From Bellilinea sp. (lineage in GTDB: Bacteria; Chloroflexota; Anaerolineae; Anaerolineales; Anaerolineaceae), in NCBI GenBank assembly GCA_026003615.1, contig BPHQ01000001.1, forward strand, positions 806,001 through 870,000: a DNA stretch of 64,000 nucleotides, read 5' to 3'. How positions within the stretch are numbered: position 1 is the stretch's first letter; each line of letters begins with the position of its first letter. The translations under genes were made by a program, and so were the position numbers. Below are positions 29,575 through 40,439 of the stretch, one piece after another. The notes below the pieces were generated by a model that was given only the letters and a program-made list of their open reading frames with translations, made no database searches and was not told the origin of the DNA.

Positions 29575-32061
29575 TCAATTTTCACAGATAGACATAAACC
29601 AGAGAGCATAGTTGGCGGTGTCTCGCAGTTCAATTTGGTGAGAATACAGCAAAGGGTAAATCTGATTGACTACAGCCTCTTGACGATGATGTCGTAAAAA
29701 CCACATCGCAGCAATCTTCTCGTCTTCACTGCCATTTGCCAAAGCATCCAGAAGAAAGGGAATAGCTGGATCGCCTTTCGAGATGCCCACTCCACGTTTT
29801 GCGGCAAATGCTATCAGCCAGGCAGTATCGGCGGCTTCCTTTTGGCGCGGCGGAATGTAGGGATTGGCTTTTTGACGGTTTTCTAATGCCTGGCCGGCGG
29901 CATTGCGTACAACCCATTGACTATCCTCTACGGCGATTTTTTCTAATAAATCTACGACCCAATCGTCTTGAATCAAGGATAACCCAAAAACTGCTGAACG
30001 TCTGACCAACAAATCTTCCGATTGGGTTAATTCTTTCAGGCGGGCATGACCCTTGCGGATATCCATCGTCAACGTTTCCGCCGCTGCCAATCGTAAGGAT
30101 TCATCTGCAAAATGGATACAATCCAGAATTGCTTTTTCTGCCTCGGAATTGTCAAAACAAGCCAATGCAAAACAGGCAGCAATTCGAGTTTCGGGCTGAG
30201 CATCATTTAGCAGGGAAATTAAGTTGGGAATTGTTTTGGTATCTTGTAAGGCACCACATCCCAGGGCAGCCAGGGATCGCATAGTTGAAGATGTATTATC
30301 AATTAATTGCTTGAATAGTATCGTCAGCGTTGAATCGTTGGAGGATGCACAACCGGCTAATATGCGCACTCGTAGTGAATCTGGAAGCATTTCATTTTGA
30401 AGAAAAGAAATTCCTTTTTTCAGTACCAGCGATCGAGCCGGATGATTGGATGGTGTATCCTTAATCCAACGCAAGCTATTAAGAAGATTGGTATAGAATG
30501 GCGATTCATCTCTTTGCAGGTAATTTTCCAGCCAATTCTCTGGATGAAAAATGGTTAGGTAATGATAATACTCTTCTTCAATGGATGAGTGCATCCGTTG
30601 CGGGGGTGAGATTTGACTGGCTTTCGCTTGATAGCCTGCAAGGTAACCCACCCATATCGGGGAGGAAAATCTGAGCCGATCTCCCTGATGTTCGGTTAGA
30701 ATACTGGCATCGAGCAGAATGGATAATATTCGGCCACCAGATGTTACAGCCTTTGCTCCTATTTCTTTTTGTAAAGAGGGTGAATTTGTAGTTTTTTCTT
30801 CATCCATCAGTCTGGTCTCTTCTTCGTGTTCGAGCCGAAAGCCAGATAATAATTTTTCGGCATCCGAATAATCCAAACTTGAGGATTGTTCCTGAATCAT
30901 TTGATTTGCAATGACGCTCATTGCCGCAAGGGGGACTCGGTAGTGAGTCGCTCGGTTAAGAAATGCTGTTATGGCAGCATATTCTTCCACTCCTTGCAGG
31001 TCGCCCGTGAATGCTCCCCACACCTTAATTGTCCATTGGAAGGGTGTGTAGAATAGTGGATCATAACCAAGCCAATTTGTAACCAGCAGATTGTCTAAAA
31101 TTTCCAGATTTTGTTGTTGGGAAGCAGTAGCTCCAATAAGATTGTTCCATAAAACTCCCCAGCGATTAATAAAACTGGTTAATTCATCTTTTGTCCAGCC
31201 TGCTATTACAAAAGGTTCAAAGCCGATTAGATTCAATCCGTCTATGTATTGATTGCTTGCAGAAACAACCAGTCGAATAGATGGGTATTGAGAGACCAGA
31301 TCGTTTAAGTATGACTTTATAGATAGAAATTGTTCCTTGTTTAATTCATCCAGACCATCGAAAATACAAATTACTCTACCCTCCTGAAAGACGCTACGAA
31401 TGAAACCGGGGATCTGAGGTAGAGAAGTAACGGGTGCGGTTGAAGAAAGTGCTTTGATAACAGGTTCTATTAAATCTTTTTTGTTGATGTTATGATATTC
31501 GAGATCGAGGATGTGAAGATAGATTGGAAAATAATCCCCCCAGCTGGCTGCTTTTGGGTCTTGGCGGGCAATAAGAGAGGTCAGATAGGCTAGCGCAGTT
31601 GATTTACCTGAACCTGCATTGCCAAGCAGCGCCAGATGACTGCCTCCCTGAAGGGCTTCAAACAGAGTCAAACGTGGCCAACCGAATCGCGTAGCAAAAT
31701 CTGGAAATTCTGGCAAAAAAGGGAGAATACGAGAAACATATCGTTCGACGGAGATGGGAGTTTGTGGATCAATTGCGGGAGGTGGTGCCAGTAAGTGAGG
31801 TTCGACCACAATTTCGTCCAGAGAAAATAAAGAAGCGCTCAGATGGTTTCGTTGAGCCCGACGAAGAGCATCCTGCCGGAGTGCACTTTCGACCCCCGAC
31901 ATCCTTTTCTTTCGATTGGCTTCAATAAGTTGCTGGATGGTCTGTCGGATGAATGGTAGACCTTTCCATAACCGGTTGATTAACAGCCAAAAAAGTGTAC
32001 CGCCGATGAAGCCCAACCAAAAAGAAAGGCGATCCAGTGCGAAGTTATCAAAACCAAACAT
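29575..32061 (-). CDS. Membrane-anchored NACHT NTPase with C-terminal HEAT repeats
   Basis: Walker A LALLGNAGSGKSTALAYL, Walker B RVICIFDGLDEL; HEAT-like repeats after residue ~590; N-terminal TM LGFIGGTLFWLLIN. Confidence 0.85.
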   Translation of the reverse strand: MFGFDNFALDRLSFWLGFIGGTLFWLLINRLWKGLPFIRQTIQQLIEANRKKRMSGVESALRQDALRRAQRNHLSASLFSLDEIVVEPHLLAPPPAIDPQTPISVERYVSRILPFLPEFPDFATRFGWPRLTLFEALQGGSHLALLGNAGSGKSTALAYLTSLIARQDPKAASWGDYFPIYLHILDLEYHNINKKDLIEPVIKALSSTAPVTSLPQIPGFIRSVFQEGRVICIFDGLDELNKEQFLSIKSYLNDLVSQYPSIRLVVSASNQYIDGLNLIGFEPFVIAGWTKDELTSFINRWGVLWNNLIGATASQQQNLEILDNLLVTNWLGYDPLFYTPFQWTIKVWGAFTGDLQGVEEYAAITAFLNRATHYRVPLAAMSVIANQMIQEQSSSLDYSDAEKLLSGFRLEHEEETRLMDEEKTTNSPSLQKEIGAKAVTSGGRILSILLDASILTEHQGDRLRFSSPIWVGYLAGYQAKASQISPPQRMHSSIEEEYYHYLTIFHPENWLENYLQRDESPFYTNLLNSLRWIKDTPSNHPARSLVLKKGISFLQNEMLPDSLRVRILAGCASSNDSTLTILFKQLIDNTSSTMRSLAALGCGALQDTKTIPNLISLLNDAQPETRIAACFALACFDNSEAEKAILDCIHFADESLRLAAAETLTMDIRKGHARLKELTQSEDLLVRRSAVFGLSLIQDDWVVDLLEKIAVEDSQWVVRNAAGQALENRQKANPYIPPRQKEAADTAWLIAFAAKRGVGISKGDPAIPFLLDALANGSEDEKIAAMWFLRHHRQEAVVNQIYPLLYSHQIELRDTANYALWFMSICEN

Positions 32062-32067
32062 AATGGT

Positions 32068-32769
32068 TTACCCTGCGTAGATAATTCTGCCGCATGAAGG
32101 GCAGTAAAAAATGGTTGAGGGAGATCGGGCAGACTGGCATTGGGCAGGGGTTAAACCTGCGCCACAAGCGCTGCAAGATGAATCTTCGACTGACGCCACA
32201 GCAATGCCTTGTTTTTTCTCGCGTAGCTTTTCATATTCGGCAAGTAAATTGGGTGAAACCTGAGAAAGGATCGCCTGTTTTTCGATCAACAACCTTTGTT
32301 GATCGTTTTCAAGGCGGCTTTTTTCGCCGATCAATCCAGCGTGGCTTTGAGCAACTTCGGCTTCCACCTGTAACAGCACTTTTTGAAGCTGGTCTTGTTC
32401 ACTTTTTGCCTCTTCCAATCGAATCATGATTTCAAGTTGCTGATCTTCCAAGTTGGCAATACTGCGTTTCAGGGAAGCCACCTCGCTTTGTAAATCTTGT
32501 AATTCTTTCGGAACCTTAATTCTTCCGGAATACAGGTTAGATTCACTCTGTTCCAGTTTTAACCGACGGGAGTTGACTTCATGTTCAATTTTTTTCAACT
32601 CCTGTTGGATTTGTTTAAGTCTTTCTGCAGCCTGATGGTGCTGTTCTTGAGTGATTTTTAGGCGGATGTCGTTTTCAATCTCTTGCAAGATTGAATTGAT
32701 GCGTTGCTGAATTTGATCCAGCCTGGAATCCACTTTTTGAAGTTGAAATAAATGGAAGGATTGACTCAT
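32068..32769 (-). CDS. Coiled-coil C4-type zinc-ribbon regulatory protein (CT398/DUF164-like)
   Basis: Long heptad coiled coil; CSACGAGLTPAQCQSARSPSTIFYCPSCGRIIY. Confidence 0.85.
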   Translation of the reverse strand: MSQSFHLFQLQKVDSRLDQIQQRINSILQEIENDIRLKITQEQHHQAAERLKQIQQELKKIEHEVNSRRLKLEQSESNLYSGRIKVPKELQDLQSEVASLKRSIANLEDQQLEIMIRLEEAKSEQDQLQKVLLQVEAEVAQSHAGLIGEKSRLENDQQRLLIEKQAILSQVSPNLLAEYEKLREKKQGIAVASVEDSSCSACGAGLTPAQCQSARSPSTIFYCPSCGRIIYAG

Positions 32770-32815
32770 AAGCCTGTTGGGGATGCTGGTGTTAATTGTA
32801 GTCATTCATAATGAA

Positions 32816-32844
32816 TTGCAGAGACTTTTCTTCTCAAGTATACT
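32816..32844 (+). promoter_or_regulatory. sigma70-type promoter for the membrane-protein operon
   Basis: TTGCAG - 17 nt - TATACT, short leader to ATG at 32862. Confidence 0.65.
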
Positions 32845-32861
32845 TCAAATCAAGTTCCCCT

Positions 32862-34391
32862 ATGTCTCAAAAGTCGTTGCGATTTATCATCCTTTTTGCT
32901 GTAATTTTAAGCGGGCTGCCGTTTCTGGCAGGTTCGCTTTTCCAAAACGATGATTATCTCTACACTGGTTTGTTGTTAAATCCGATAGACGGATTCAGTT
33001 ACCTGGCGAAAATGCAAATCGGCATGCGCGGGGAGTGGCAGTTTCACCTGCCTTACACTGCCAATGAAGGACACGGGGCATTCCTGTTCATGTTTTATAT
33101 CCTGCTCGGACATATCGCAAGGATTTTTTCAATTGAACCGATCATAGTATTTCATCTCGCCCGTCTGGCAGCAGGATTCGTTTTATGTTGGGGAATTGTG
33201 TCATTTCTTCGGTCAATTCGGGTCAAGTGGATTGAAATTACGTTAAACTATCTCTTGTTGATGATTCTATTCGGTTCGGGAATGGGGTGGTTGGCAGGTC
33301 CATTGGGCGTTTTTACAATGGACTTCTGGGTTGCCGAAGCCTATCCCTTTTTGAGTATGTTGGCCAATCCACATTTTCCATTGGGGATTGGATTATTGTT
33401 GTTTTTTTTCTCGGGAATACAAAACAGCCGAGGGATTAAGTGGTTTGACCCGTTTTTGGGAGTAATCCTTGCGATTGTAATGCCATTTGGCGTCGTGGTG
33501 GGTGTAGCGGTAAGTGCGGTCTTTAATTTGCTAAGATTGATCCAGCGTGAGGAAATCTTCTGGAAGTTGCCTGTGGCTTATGGGTTGCCTGCTGGGTTGA
33601 TGTTGATTTATCAATACATTGCAATTTTATCCGATCCTTTATTGAGGGAGTGGAATGCACAAAATCAAACACCCACACCATCGCCTTTTGTATTTCTTAT
33701 TTCATTTGCCCCGCTGATTTTTTTTGCTCTGATTGGATTCGGATTCTGGTTGATACGGGATCGTAATTCAAATCTAACCTTAAGCGCGGCCTGGTTATTG
33801 GGCGGGATTGTTTTGGCTTATATTCCATTTGCCCTTCAAAGGCGATTTTTATTGGGGTTCTTTATTCCTGTTGGAGTATTTGCCTTGCTCGGTCTGGGCA
33901 GGATTGCCGGGGAACAGGCAAATAAATTTCTGAGATGGTTCTGGCTGATTTTCCCGCTTACTTTCCTTACAAACCTTTTTTTCTTATTAGGTGCTTTTCA
34001 GGCATTTTCTCAGCATCAGTATCCTTTATACCTGACCAAAAATGATCAAGCGATGTTGGAATGGATGCAACGAGAGGTTTGTCCTACAAAAGCTGTCTTT
34101 CTGACACCTGCCGAATTTGGACTCCTCATTCCGGCTTATACCGATTGCCGGGTAGTCTATGGTCATCCTTTTGAAACGGTGAATGCGAAAAAAATCGAGA
34201 CCTGGCTTGCAGAATTTTACGGCGGCAAAATCAATTTGGAAGAATTGAACCGGTTTATCATTCAATATCAGGTGGATTATATTGTTTGGGATCAAAGTAG
34301 TTCCACCCAAACTCCAAATATGATCGAAGACATGCCTGTTATCTATCAAAATAATCAATACCTCATCCTTCGAGCAAGGGGTAATTCTTGA
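32862..34391 (+). CDS. Large polytopic membrane protein (type A copy 1; glycosyltransferase-like)
   Basis: MSQKSLRFIILFAVIL; homologous by eye to 36477..38069 (DGFSYLAKMQIGMRGEWQFHLPYTA). Confidence 0.75.
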   Translation: MSQKSLRFIILFAVILSGLPFLAGSLFQNDDYLYTGLLLNPIDGFSYLAKMQIGMRGEWQFHLPYTANEGHGAFLFMFYILLGHIARIFSIEPIIVFHLARLAAGFVLCWGIVSFLRSIRVKWIEITLNYLLLMILFGSGMGWLAGPLGVFTMDFWVAEAYPFLSMLANPHFPLGIGLLLFFFSGIQNSRGIKWFDPFLGVILAIVMPFGVVVGVAVSAVFNLLRLIQREEIFWKLPVAYGLPAGLMLIYQYIAILSDPLLREWNAQNQTPTPSPFVFLISFAPLIFFALIGFGFWLIRDRNSNLTLSAAWLLGGIVLAYIPFALQRRFLLGFFIPVGVFALLGLGRIAGEQANKFLRWFWLIFPLTFLTNLFFLLGAFQAFSQHQYPLYLTKNDQAMLEWMQREVCPTKAVFLTPAEFGLLIPAYTDCRVVYGHPFETVNAKKIETWLAEFYGGKINLEELNRFIIQYQVDYIVWDQSSSTQTPNMIEDMPVIYQNNQYLILRARGNS

Positions 34392-36499
34392 TGCTTAGTA
34401 AGTGGCGGTGGTTGGTTTTGCTCCTTCCCCTATTACCCTGGTTAATTGTTTCCGTGAATTTTTTCTTTCCGAGATATTCGGAATTTTCAGATATGACTAT
34501 AACACACCTGCCAAATGCTCTTTATCTGCTGCAAAGCATCCGGGATTACGGAACAATTCCATATTGGTCTGATTTGATTTTCAGCGGTTATCCATTCGCG
34601 GCCAATCCCTTAGCGGGTTTGTGGTATCCTCCAGCCTGGTTAGCATATCTTCTTCCTTTGCCTTTCGGTTTTAATGTGATGGTGATTCTTCACCTGCTAT
34701 GGGGGGCGGTTGGTTTGGAACGTTTTCTGAATAATTTCAAACTGCGAAAAGAAGCCAGTTTGCTGGGAGCATTAGCTTTTTTGTTAATGCCTAAAATGTT
34801 TGCTCATTTTGCAGCCGGGCATATCACGCTGATTTATGCAATCTGCTGGACGCCATGGCTATTATTCAATCACACTGCAAATCAGCAAAAATCCCGCTGG
34901 CTTATCTCTGCGGCTATACTGGGGCTGATTATGCTTGCAGACGTGCGCTGGTTGGCTTACGCAGTAATTTTTTGGGGTGGATGGGTGGTATATACGTTGT
35001 TTGAACAGGTAAAAAGTGCTACTTTCAAAAGGCAAATCAAGAAAGTCTTTGAAATTCCACTGGTGCTGGTTACAGCCCTTCTACTGGCAGCCGTTTTGTT
35101 GTTGCCATTGATTGAATATACCCGACTTTCCACGCGATCTCTTATGAATCAAAGTGATATTGCGGTGTATTCATTACCCCTTGAAGAGATATTAGGTTTG
35201 TGGATACCGGACTTTGGTGGTTTCGCAGAGTGGATCCTGTACCCCGGTTCTGTTGTTTTTTGCCTTGCAATTTACTCAATATCCATCCCTGGCGTTCGTA
35301 AGAAAACCGTATACTGGTGGCTGGCGATTCTTCTCAGCCTACTGCTTTCCTTTGGTAAATCGTTACCCTTCTTTTCAATCCTGTCAAATTTACCCGGTCT
35401 AGATTTATTGCGAGTACCTACTCGTTTTTACTTTTTAGGTGGAATGGGATTTGCCGTCCTGGCGGCATGGGGTCTCAATGACTTGCTCGAAAGAGAGAAT
35501 CTGTTTCGACCTGATCCGGTCTTTTTTATGACACCTTTTGCTGCCTTTTCGGTTTTCTTTGGAATGGGGTTCCTTGTAATGGGGCAGAAAATACCTCCTA
35601 ACTTAATCTGGGGATTTTTTAACCTGTTGAGCGTTATTCTTCTAATTGCTTTGTTGGAGCGAAATAGAAACTTGATCGTTCAGGGCATAAAAATATTGGT
35701 CTTGCTCATAATTGTGGATTTATCGTTGGTTAATCAACAAAGCATTCAAATAAGAAACAGGGTGGAGGTTTTTTCCGAAAATCAGTCGGTGGTTGAATTC
35801 TTGAAATCGCATCCTGGGGAATTTAGAATTTACACACCTTCTTACAGTATTCCTCAACACATTGCGGCATTCCAAAATATCAAAATGGTCAACGGTGCCG
35901 ATCCCTTGATCCTGAACTCCTACCAGGAATTTTTTATCCGGGCAAGTGGCGTATCTCTTGATCGTTATAGCGTGACACTCCCGCCTTACCCGAATGATGA
36001 TCCAAAAACGGACAATCGAAATTACACACCTGATCTGGAATTAATGAGCCTGCTTGGGGTACGATTTATTGTGTCGGAGTTTGAAATTCCGACATTACAA
36101 AACCATCAAGTTGCTCAGTTTTCAGAAAGCCGGGTGTATGATAATCCCTATTTCTTTGGATTGGGATGGGTAGAGCGTGAAGGGCAAAGGCTGCCCATAA
36201 ATCAGCTCAAAATTCAGCCGAACAGGCTTGAAATAACTGCCCAAGGGCCGGGCAGGATGTTCATTTCTCAAGTTATTTATCCCGGCTGGATAGCAGTAAT
36301 GGATGGTCAACCGATATCATTCACTTTGAAGGAAAATCTATTCCCCATTATTAATTTGCCTGATGGAGAACACACCATACAATTAGAATTCAACCCGAGG
36401 CTGGTATATATTGGAATAGGAATAAGTGTTTTGGCATGGTTTAGTTTAATTATTTATTTTTTCTGTAAGTGTTTCCATGAGAAAAGGCGAAAGGATTAA
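34388..36499 (+). CDS. YfhO-like polytopic membrane protein (type B copy 1)
   Basis: Multiple TMs; C-terminal SQVIYPGWIAVMDGQPISFTLKENLFPIINLPDGEHTIQLEFNP typical of YfhO-like proteins. Confidence 0.75.
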   Translation: MMLSKWRWLVLLLPLLPWLIVSVNFFFPRYSEFSDMTITHLPNALYLLQSIRDYGTIPYWSDLIFSGYPFAANPLAGLWYPPAWLAYLLPLPFGFNVMVILHLLWGAVGLERFLNNFKLRKEASLLGALAFLLMPKMFAHFAAGHITLIYAICWTPWLLFNHTANQQKSRWLISAAILGLIMLADVRWLAYAVIFWGGWVVYTLFEQVKSATFKRQIKKVFEIPLVLVTALLLAAVLLLPLIEYTRLSTRSLMNQSDIAVYSLPLEEILGLWIPDFGGFAEWILYPGSVVFCLAIYSISIPGVRKKTVYWWLAILLSLLLSFGKSLPFFSILSNLPGLDLLRVPTRFYFLGGMGFAVLAAWGLNDLLERENLFRPDPVFFMTPFAAFSVFFGMGFLVMGQKIPPNLIWGFFNLLSVILLIALLERNRNLIVQGIKILVLLIIVDLSLVNQQSIQIRNRVEVFSENQSVVEFLKSHPGEFRIYTPSYSIPQHIAAFQNIKMVNGADPLILNSYQEFFIRASGVSLDRYSVTLPPYPNDDPKTDNRNYTPDLELMSLLGVRFIVSEFEIPTLQNHQVAQFSESRVYDNPYFFGLGWVEREGQRLPINQLKIQPNRLEITAQGPGRMFISQVIYPGWIAVMDGQPISFTLKENLFPIINLPDGEHTIQLEFNPRLVYIGIGISVLAWFSLIIYFFCKCFHEKRRKD

Positions 36500-38069
36500 C
36501 CTCTTTTTATTTTGGTTAATAACAACCACAATTACATCTCTACCCTATATTGTTGGTTGGCTTACTTCTAATGGCAATTTTGATTTCACAGGATTACTAA
36601 TTGGTGTAGAAGATGGAAATTCATATTTAGCAAAAATGTTGGCCGGTGCTAAGGGAGCATGGTTATTTAAGACACCTTATACTGCTTTTCCGCAACAAGG
36701 GTTTTTAGCATTCCTCCCATATCTTCTGTTAGGAAAATTATCAGGTCCGGATGGAGATTATCAAACAAGAATTATTCTTTTCCATTTGTTTCGCATCATG
36801 GGGGTTGGTTTTTGTAGTTATTCAATTTATAGGTTTATCGGAATATTTACTCAAGAGGAACGAAGCCGAATATTTGCATTGATTTTATCTGTGTTAGGAG
36901 GGGGATTCGGATTTTTGTATTTTTTGGGTTTCAAGGAATTGTGGTCATATCTGCCATTAGAATTTTATTCTCCTGAGACCTTTGGTTTTTTATCTTTCCT
37001 TTCAATTCCTTATTTGATTTGGGCAAGGGGTTTCTTGTTTTTAGGTTTAGCAAAATATTTAGAAAATAGATCAAACAATTTTCTGAAAGAAGGTTTAATC
37101 ATTGGGATTTTGTGGAATCTACTCGCTTTAATGCAACCCCTTACTGTACCAATTGGTTGGTTAATTCTCACAGTTTATTGTCTGATTGAACTAATCTTAG
37201 CCAAATGGAGAGGAAATATAGATATCAGAAAGTCTTTATTTGCTGACTTAATGAAGTTGATCGTGATCGTTTTGATTTCTTCTCCTCTTGTAATTTATAC
37301 TTTCTTTGCCTTTCAAATTGATCCATTTTTGAAATTGTGGCAATCTCAAAATATCATCCTTTCTCCATCGTTTATTGAGTATATGCTGGCTTATGGTTTA
37401 CTGATTCCATTTGCTTTTCTCGGTATGCTCAATAACAGAAGACGTTCAGAATTTCGTTTCTTGATCGTATGGGTTTGTATTCTCCCATTACTCATTTACA
37501 CTCCCTATCAATTACAGAGACGCTTAGCTGAGGGAGGGATTGTTGTATTAAGTATCCTTGCAATAGATGGTTTATCCAGAGTTCGAGACAGGATCGGTAA
37601 ATTTGAAATTTTCTGGTACTCAATGAATTTTATTACCACTTTTATCCTTTTATCAGGATTGATGATTGCAATTTTTTCAAAGGCATTTCCACTTTACTTG
37701 GATAAGGAAGATGTTCAATTATTTCAAAATGTACGAAAATTAATACCAGACCAGTCGGTTGTTCTTGCAGATTGGGAAATTTCAACGTTACTTCCAGCGC
37801 ATGCTCCAGTTCGGGTGATCATAGGACACGGTCCGGAGAGTATTCGAGCGAAACAGATTAAAGATCAACTAGATTTCCTTTACATTCAAGGTGACATGTT
37901 TGAATTCTATACCTTCTTGATAGATGAAGAAGTGGACTATTGGATTATTCGGAAATCGAAAATTCCTGAGTTTATGAAAGTCGGTTCAAATAATGTGGAG
38001 TTTCTCCATGAAATTGCTCAAAACAATAAATACATCATATATAAGGTCAATCCACTGGTTATGAAGTAA
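36477..38069 (+). CDS. Large polytopic membrane protein (type A copy 2)
   Basis: DGNSYLAKMLAGAKGAWLFKTPYTAFPQQGFLAFLPYLLLG, parallel to copy 1. Confidence 0.75.
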   Translation: MRKGERINLFLFWLITTTITSLPYIVGWLTSNGNFDFTGLLIGVEDGNSYLAKMLAGAKGAWLFKTPYTAFPQQGFLAFLPYLLLGKLSGPDGDYQTRIILFHLFRIMGVGFCSYSIYRFIGIFTQEERSRIFALILSVLGGGFGFLYFLGFKELWSYLPLEFYSPETFGFLSFLSIPYLIWARGFLFLGLAKYLENRSNNFLKEGLIIGILWNLLALMQPLTVPIGWLILTVYCLIELILAKWRGNIDIRKSLFADLMKLIVIVLISSPLVIYTFFAFQIDPFLKLWQSQNIILSPSFIEYMLAYGLLIPFAFLGMLNNRRRSEFRFLIVWVCILPLLIYTPYQLQRRLAEGGIVVLSILAIDGLSRVRDRIGKFEIFWYSMNFITTFILLSGLMIAIFSKAFPLYLDKEDVQLFQNVRKLIPDQSVVLADWEISTLLPAHAPVRVIIGHGPESIRAKQIKDQLDFLYIQGDMFEFYTFLIDEEVDYWIIRKSKIPEFMKVGSNNVEFLHEIAQNNKYIIYKVNPLVMK

Positions 38070-38072
38070 GGT

Positions 38073-40439
38073 ATGTATCGAATGAGATTCTTACCACAAA
38101 GGATAAATCACATTATTGTATTTGTTTTTTTTGCTCCGTTTGCTCTTTATTTAATTCCCTTGCTTGAGGGTAAGGTGATTTTCTGGGGGACTGCGGGATT
38201 GCAATTTATCCCGTGGCGGGCTTATGGGTTTGCATTAATAAGCCAGGGTGTTTTTCCCTTTTGGAATCCCCTTAATGGAATGGGAGCGCCCCTGTTTGCC
38301 AATTATCAAACTGCTTTTCTATATCCTCTCTCATGGATTTTATACCCGTTTTATTTATTTGGAGGAACGCCAGCGTTGGCATGGGGATTTACATTATTGG
38401 TGCCGGTTCATTTGGGCATTGCCGGAATAGGTATGGCTTTATTTCTTAGAAAAATCGGTGTCAACCCGCGTGGGCAGATAATAGGTGCATTGGCTTTCAG
38501 TCTTTGCGGCTATTTTGTTGCGCGTGCCTCCTTTTTCAGTATGATTTGGGCAGGTGTCTGGTTGCCCTGGTTGCTTTTGGCAATAGAAGGAGTGGTAAGT
38601 TCCGAACAATTCCTTCAAAAATGGCGATGGATGATTGGGATTGGGCTAATAGGCGTCAATCAATTATTGGCGGGGCATGCCCAATTGACCTGGTATTCAT
38701 TTGTTTTTTCTGGATTATGGGTAATACTTCGTGTAGCCAAATTTCGAAATTGGAAAGTTAAACTTGAAAACGCAACTTTAATATTTATGGGATTCGTGTT
38801 GGCATTTTTGTTGGCAAGCGTTCAACTGGTTCCAACTTTAGAGTATTTATCCCAATCGCAGCGTTCAAGTGCTGTGAATTATGAATATGCCGTAAATTAT
38901 TCCCTGTGGCCGTGGCGTCTGCTTGGTTTCTTTTTACCAGATTTATTTGGAAATCCCGGAACCGGAAACTATTGGGGATTTGGGGCTTATTGGGAGGATG
39001 CAATTTACATTGGCCTGCTCCCGGTATTATTGGCTCTGAATTCCATCATTTCACATTTCCGTGTAAAACCAACCACTGATTTTGAATTTGAAAAACGAAG
39101 GTTGGTGGTGTTTTTATGGGCGGTGATTATAGTTGTATTAATCTTGAGTTTAGGAAAAAACACTCCGGTATTTCCGTGGCTTTATCACAATATTCCAACA
39201 TTTGATATGTTTCAAGCCCCAACCCGCTGGATGTTTTTAGCCGTTTTTGCATTGGCGATACTGGCTGGTCTTGAAGCCCATTCGTGGTGTTATCCATCGG
39301 CTGCGGGTATCAAGAGATTTCGATTAATGATTGCTGCAAGTATTGCAATTGGAGTAGGGGCGGTTGCTGCCGGTTTCTTGCTGCCGCAAATTGAAAAGAC
39401 TTTTATTCGCTCTTTTCTCACCTTTGGAGCCTTATTGTTTTTGTTTTCTGTCTTAGCGCTTTACACTCCTAGGGATGGCGCACCCACCTTTAGAAAACAA
39501 ACCTTATGGAATAGTTTGGTAGTTGGGATTGTGATGGTGGATTTATGGCTGGCAGGTGCTTTCACCAATCCATTTATTGATGCGCAATTCTTTGAGGATC
39601 CTTCACCTTCTTCTAAATCCTTGGAGAGATTTGAGCGGACATATATACCATCTTCAGTAGAAAACCGCTTGAAATTTGAAAAATACTTAATTTTTCGTGA
39701 TTTTAATGCCAACTTGAATTGGGATGAAGTTAAGTTACTTCCCTTGCCAAATATCAATATGTTGGCTGGTATCCCAATGGTAAACAATTTTGACCCGCTG
39801 GTGCCCTCTCGCTTTGACCAATGGATGAATTGGATGGACAACCTTTCCTATGAAGAGTTAAAAGGTTACCTTGAAAGAAACGCAGTGGGGAATATTATTG
39901 TACTGAGGGAAAATCTTGATTGGGGTATTGTAACTCTAAATCCTCGCGCGAGAATCTCGTGGAGTGGATGCCAAAGGGTGGATAATTTTAATGAAGATAT
40001 TCAAAAGTTAATGGTTCTACAACCGTTGGTATATTCGAATAGCGGGGAGTGTATAATTGTTGAGGCAGAAGATCAATGTAATGTAAAACCTGAAATTATA
40101 GAAAAAAGTGCTACGATTGAGGTTCAACGTGATGAGGTTAATTTGATCGAAGTCGCTGTAAACGCCGTTTCCACCGGCTGGGTACGCATTGCAGACAGCT
40201 GGTATCCGGGATGGAAGGCTACCATTGATGGACATCGTGCTTCGGTTGAACGCGTTGATTATCTTTTTAAAGGCGTATGTGTACCGGCAGGGAAGCACAC
40301 ATTAATTCTTCAATATCAACCAACTGCGTTTCCTCACGTTGTTTGGATCAGTTTGGGGACATTGCTGTTTTGCTTGGTCTCCTTGGTATTTCCAATTAAG
40401 GTGAGAGAAATGCAGTCAGTCCAGAGGAGTCATAAATGA
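38073..40439 (+). CDS. YfhO-like polytopic membrane protein (type B copy 2)
   Basis: Multiple TMs; C-terminal [46 protein letters not shown]. Confidence 0.8.
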   Translation: MYRMRFLPQRINHIIVFVFFAPFALYLIPLLEGKVIFWGTAGLQFIPWRAYGFALISQGVFPFWNPLNGMGAPLFANYQTAFLYPLSWILYPFYLFGGTPALAWGFTLLVPVHLGIAGIGMALFLRKIGVNPRGQIIGALAFSLCGYFVARASFFSMIWAGVWLPWLLLAIEGVVSSEQFLQKWRWMIGIGLIGVNQLLAGHAQLTWYSFVFSGLWVILRVAKFRNWKVKLENATLIFMGFVLAFLLASVQLVPTLEYLSQSQRSSAVNYEYAVNYSLWPWRLLGFFLPDLFGNPGTGNYWGFGAYWEDAIYIGLLPVLLALNSIISHFRVKPTTDFEFEKRRLVVFLWAVIIVVLILSLGKNTPVFPWLYHNIPTFDMFQAPTRWMFLAVFALAILAGLEAHSWCYPSAAGIKRFRLMIAASIAIGVGAVAAGFLLPQIEKTFIRSFLTFGALLFLFSVLALYTPRDGAPTFRKQTLWNSLVVGIVMVDLWLAGAFTNPFIDAQFFEDPSPSSKSLERFERTYIPSSVENRLKFEKYLIFRDFNANLNWDEVKLLPLPNINMLAGIPMVNNFDPLVPSRFDQWMNWMDNLSYEELKGYLERNAVGNIIVLRENLDWGIVTLNPRARISWSGCQRVDNFNEDIQKLMVLQPLVYSNSGECIIVEAEDQCNVKPEIIEKSATIEVQRDEVNLIEVAVNAVSTGWVRIADSWYPGWKATIDGHRASVERVDYLFKGVCVPAGKHTLILQYQPTAFPHVVWISLGTLLFCLVSLVFPIKVREMQSVQRSHK

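Noticed and set aside
39461-39841. 126-aa minus-strand ORF
   Set aside because: Antisense to the YfhO-like gene; no supporting features.
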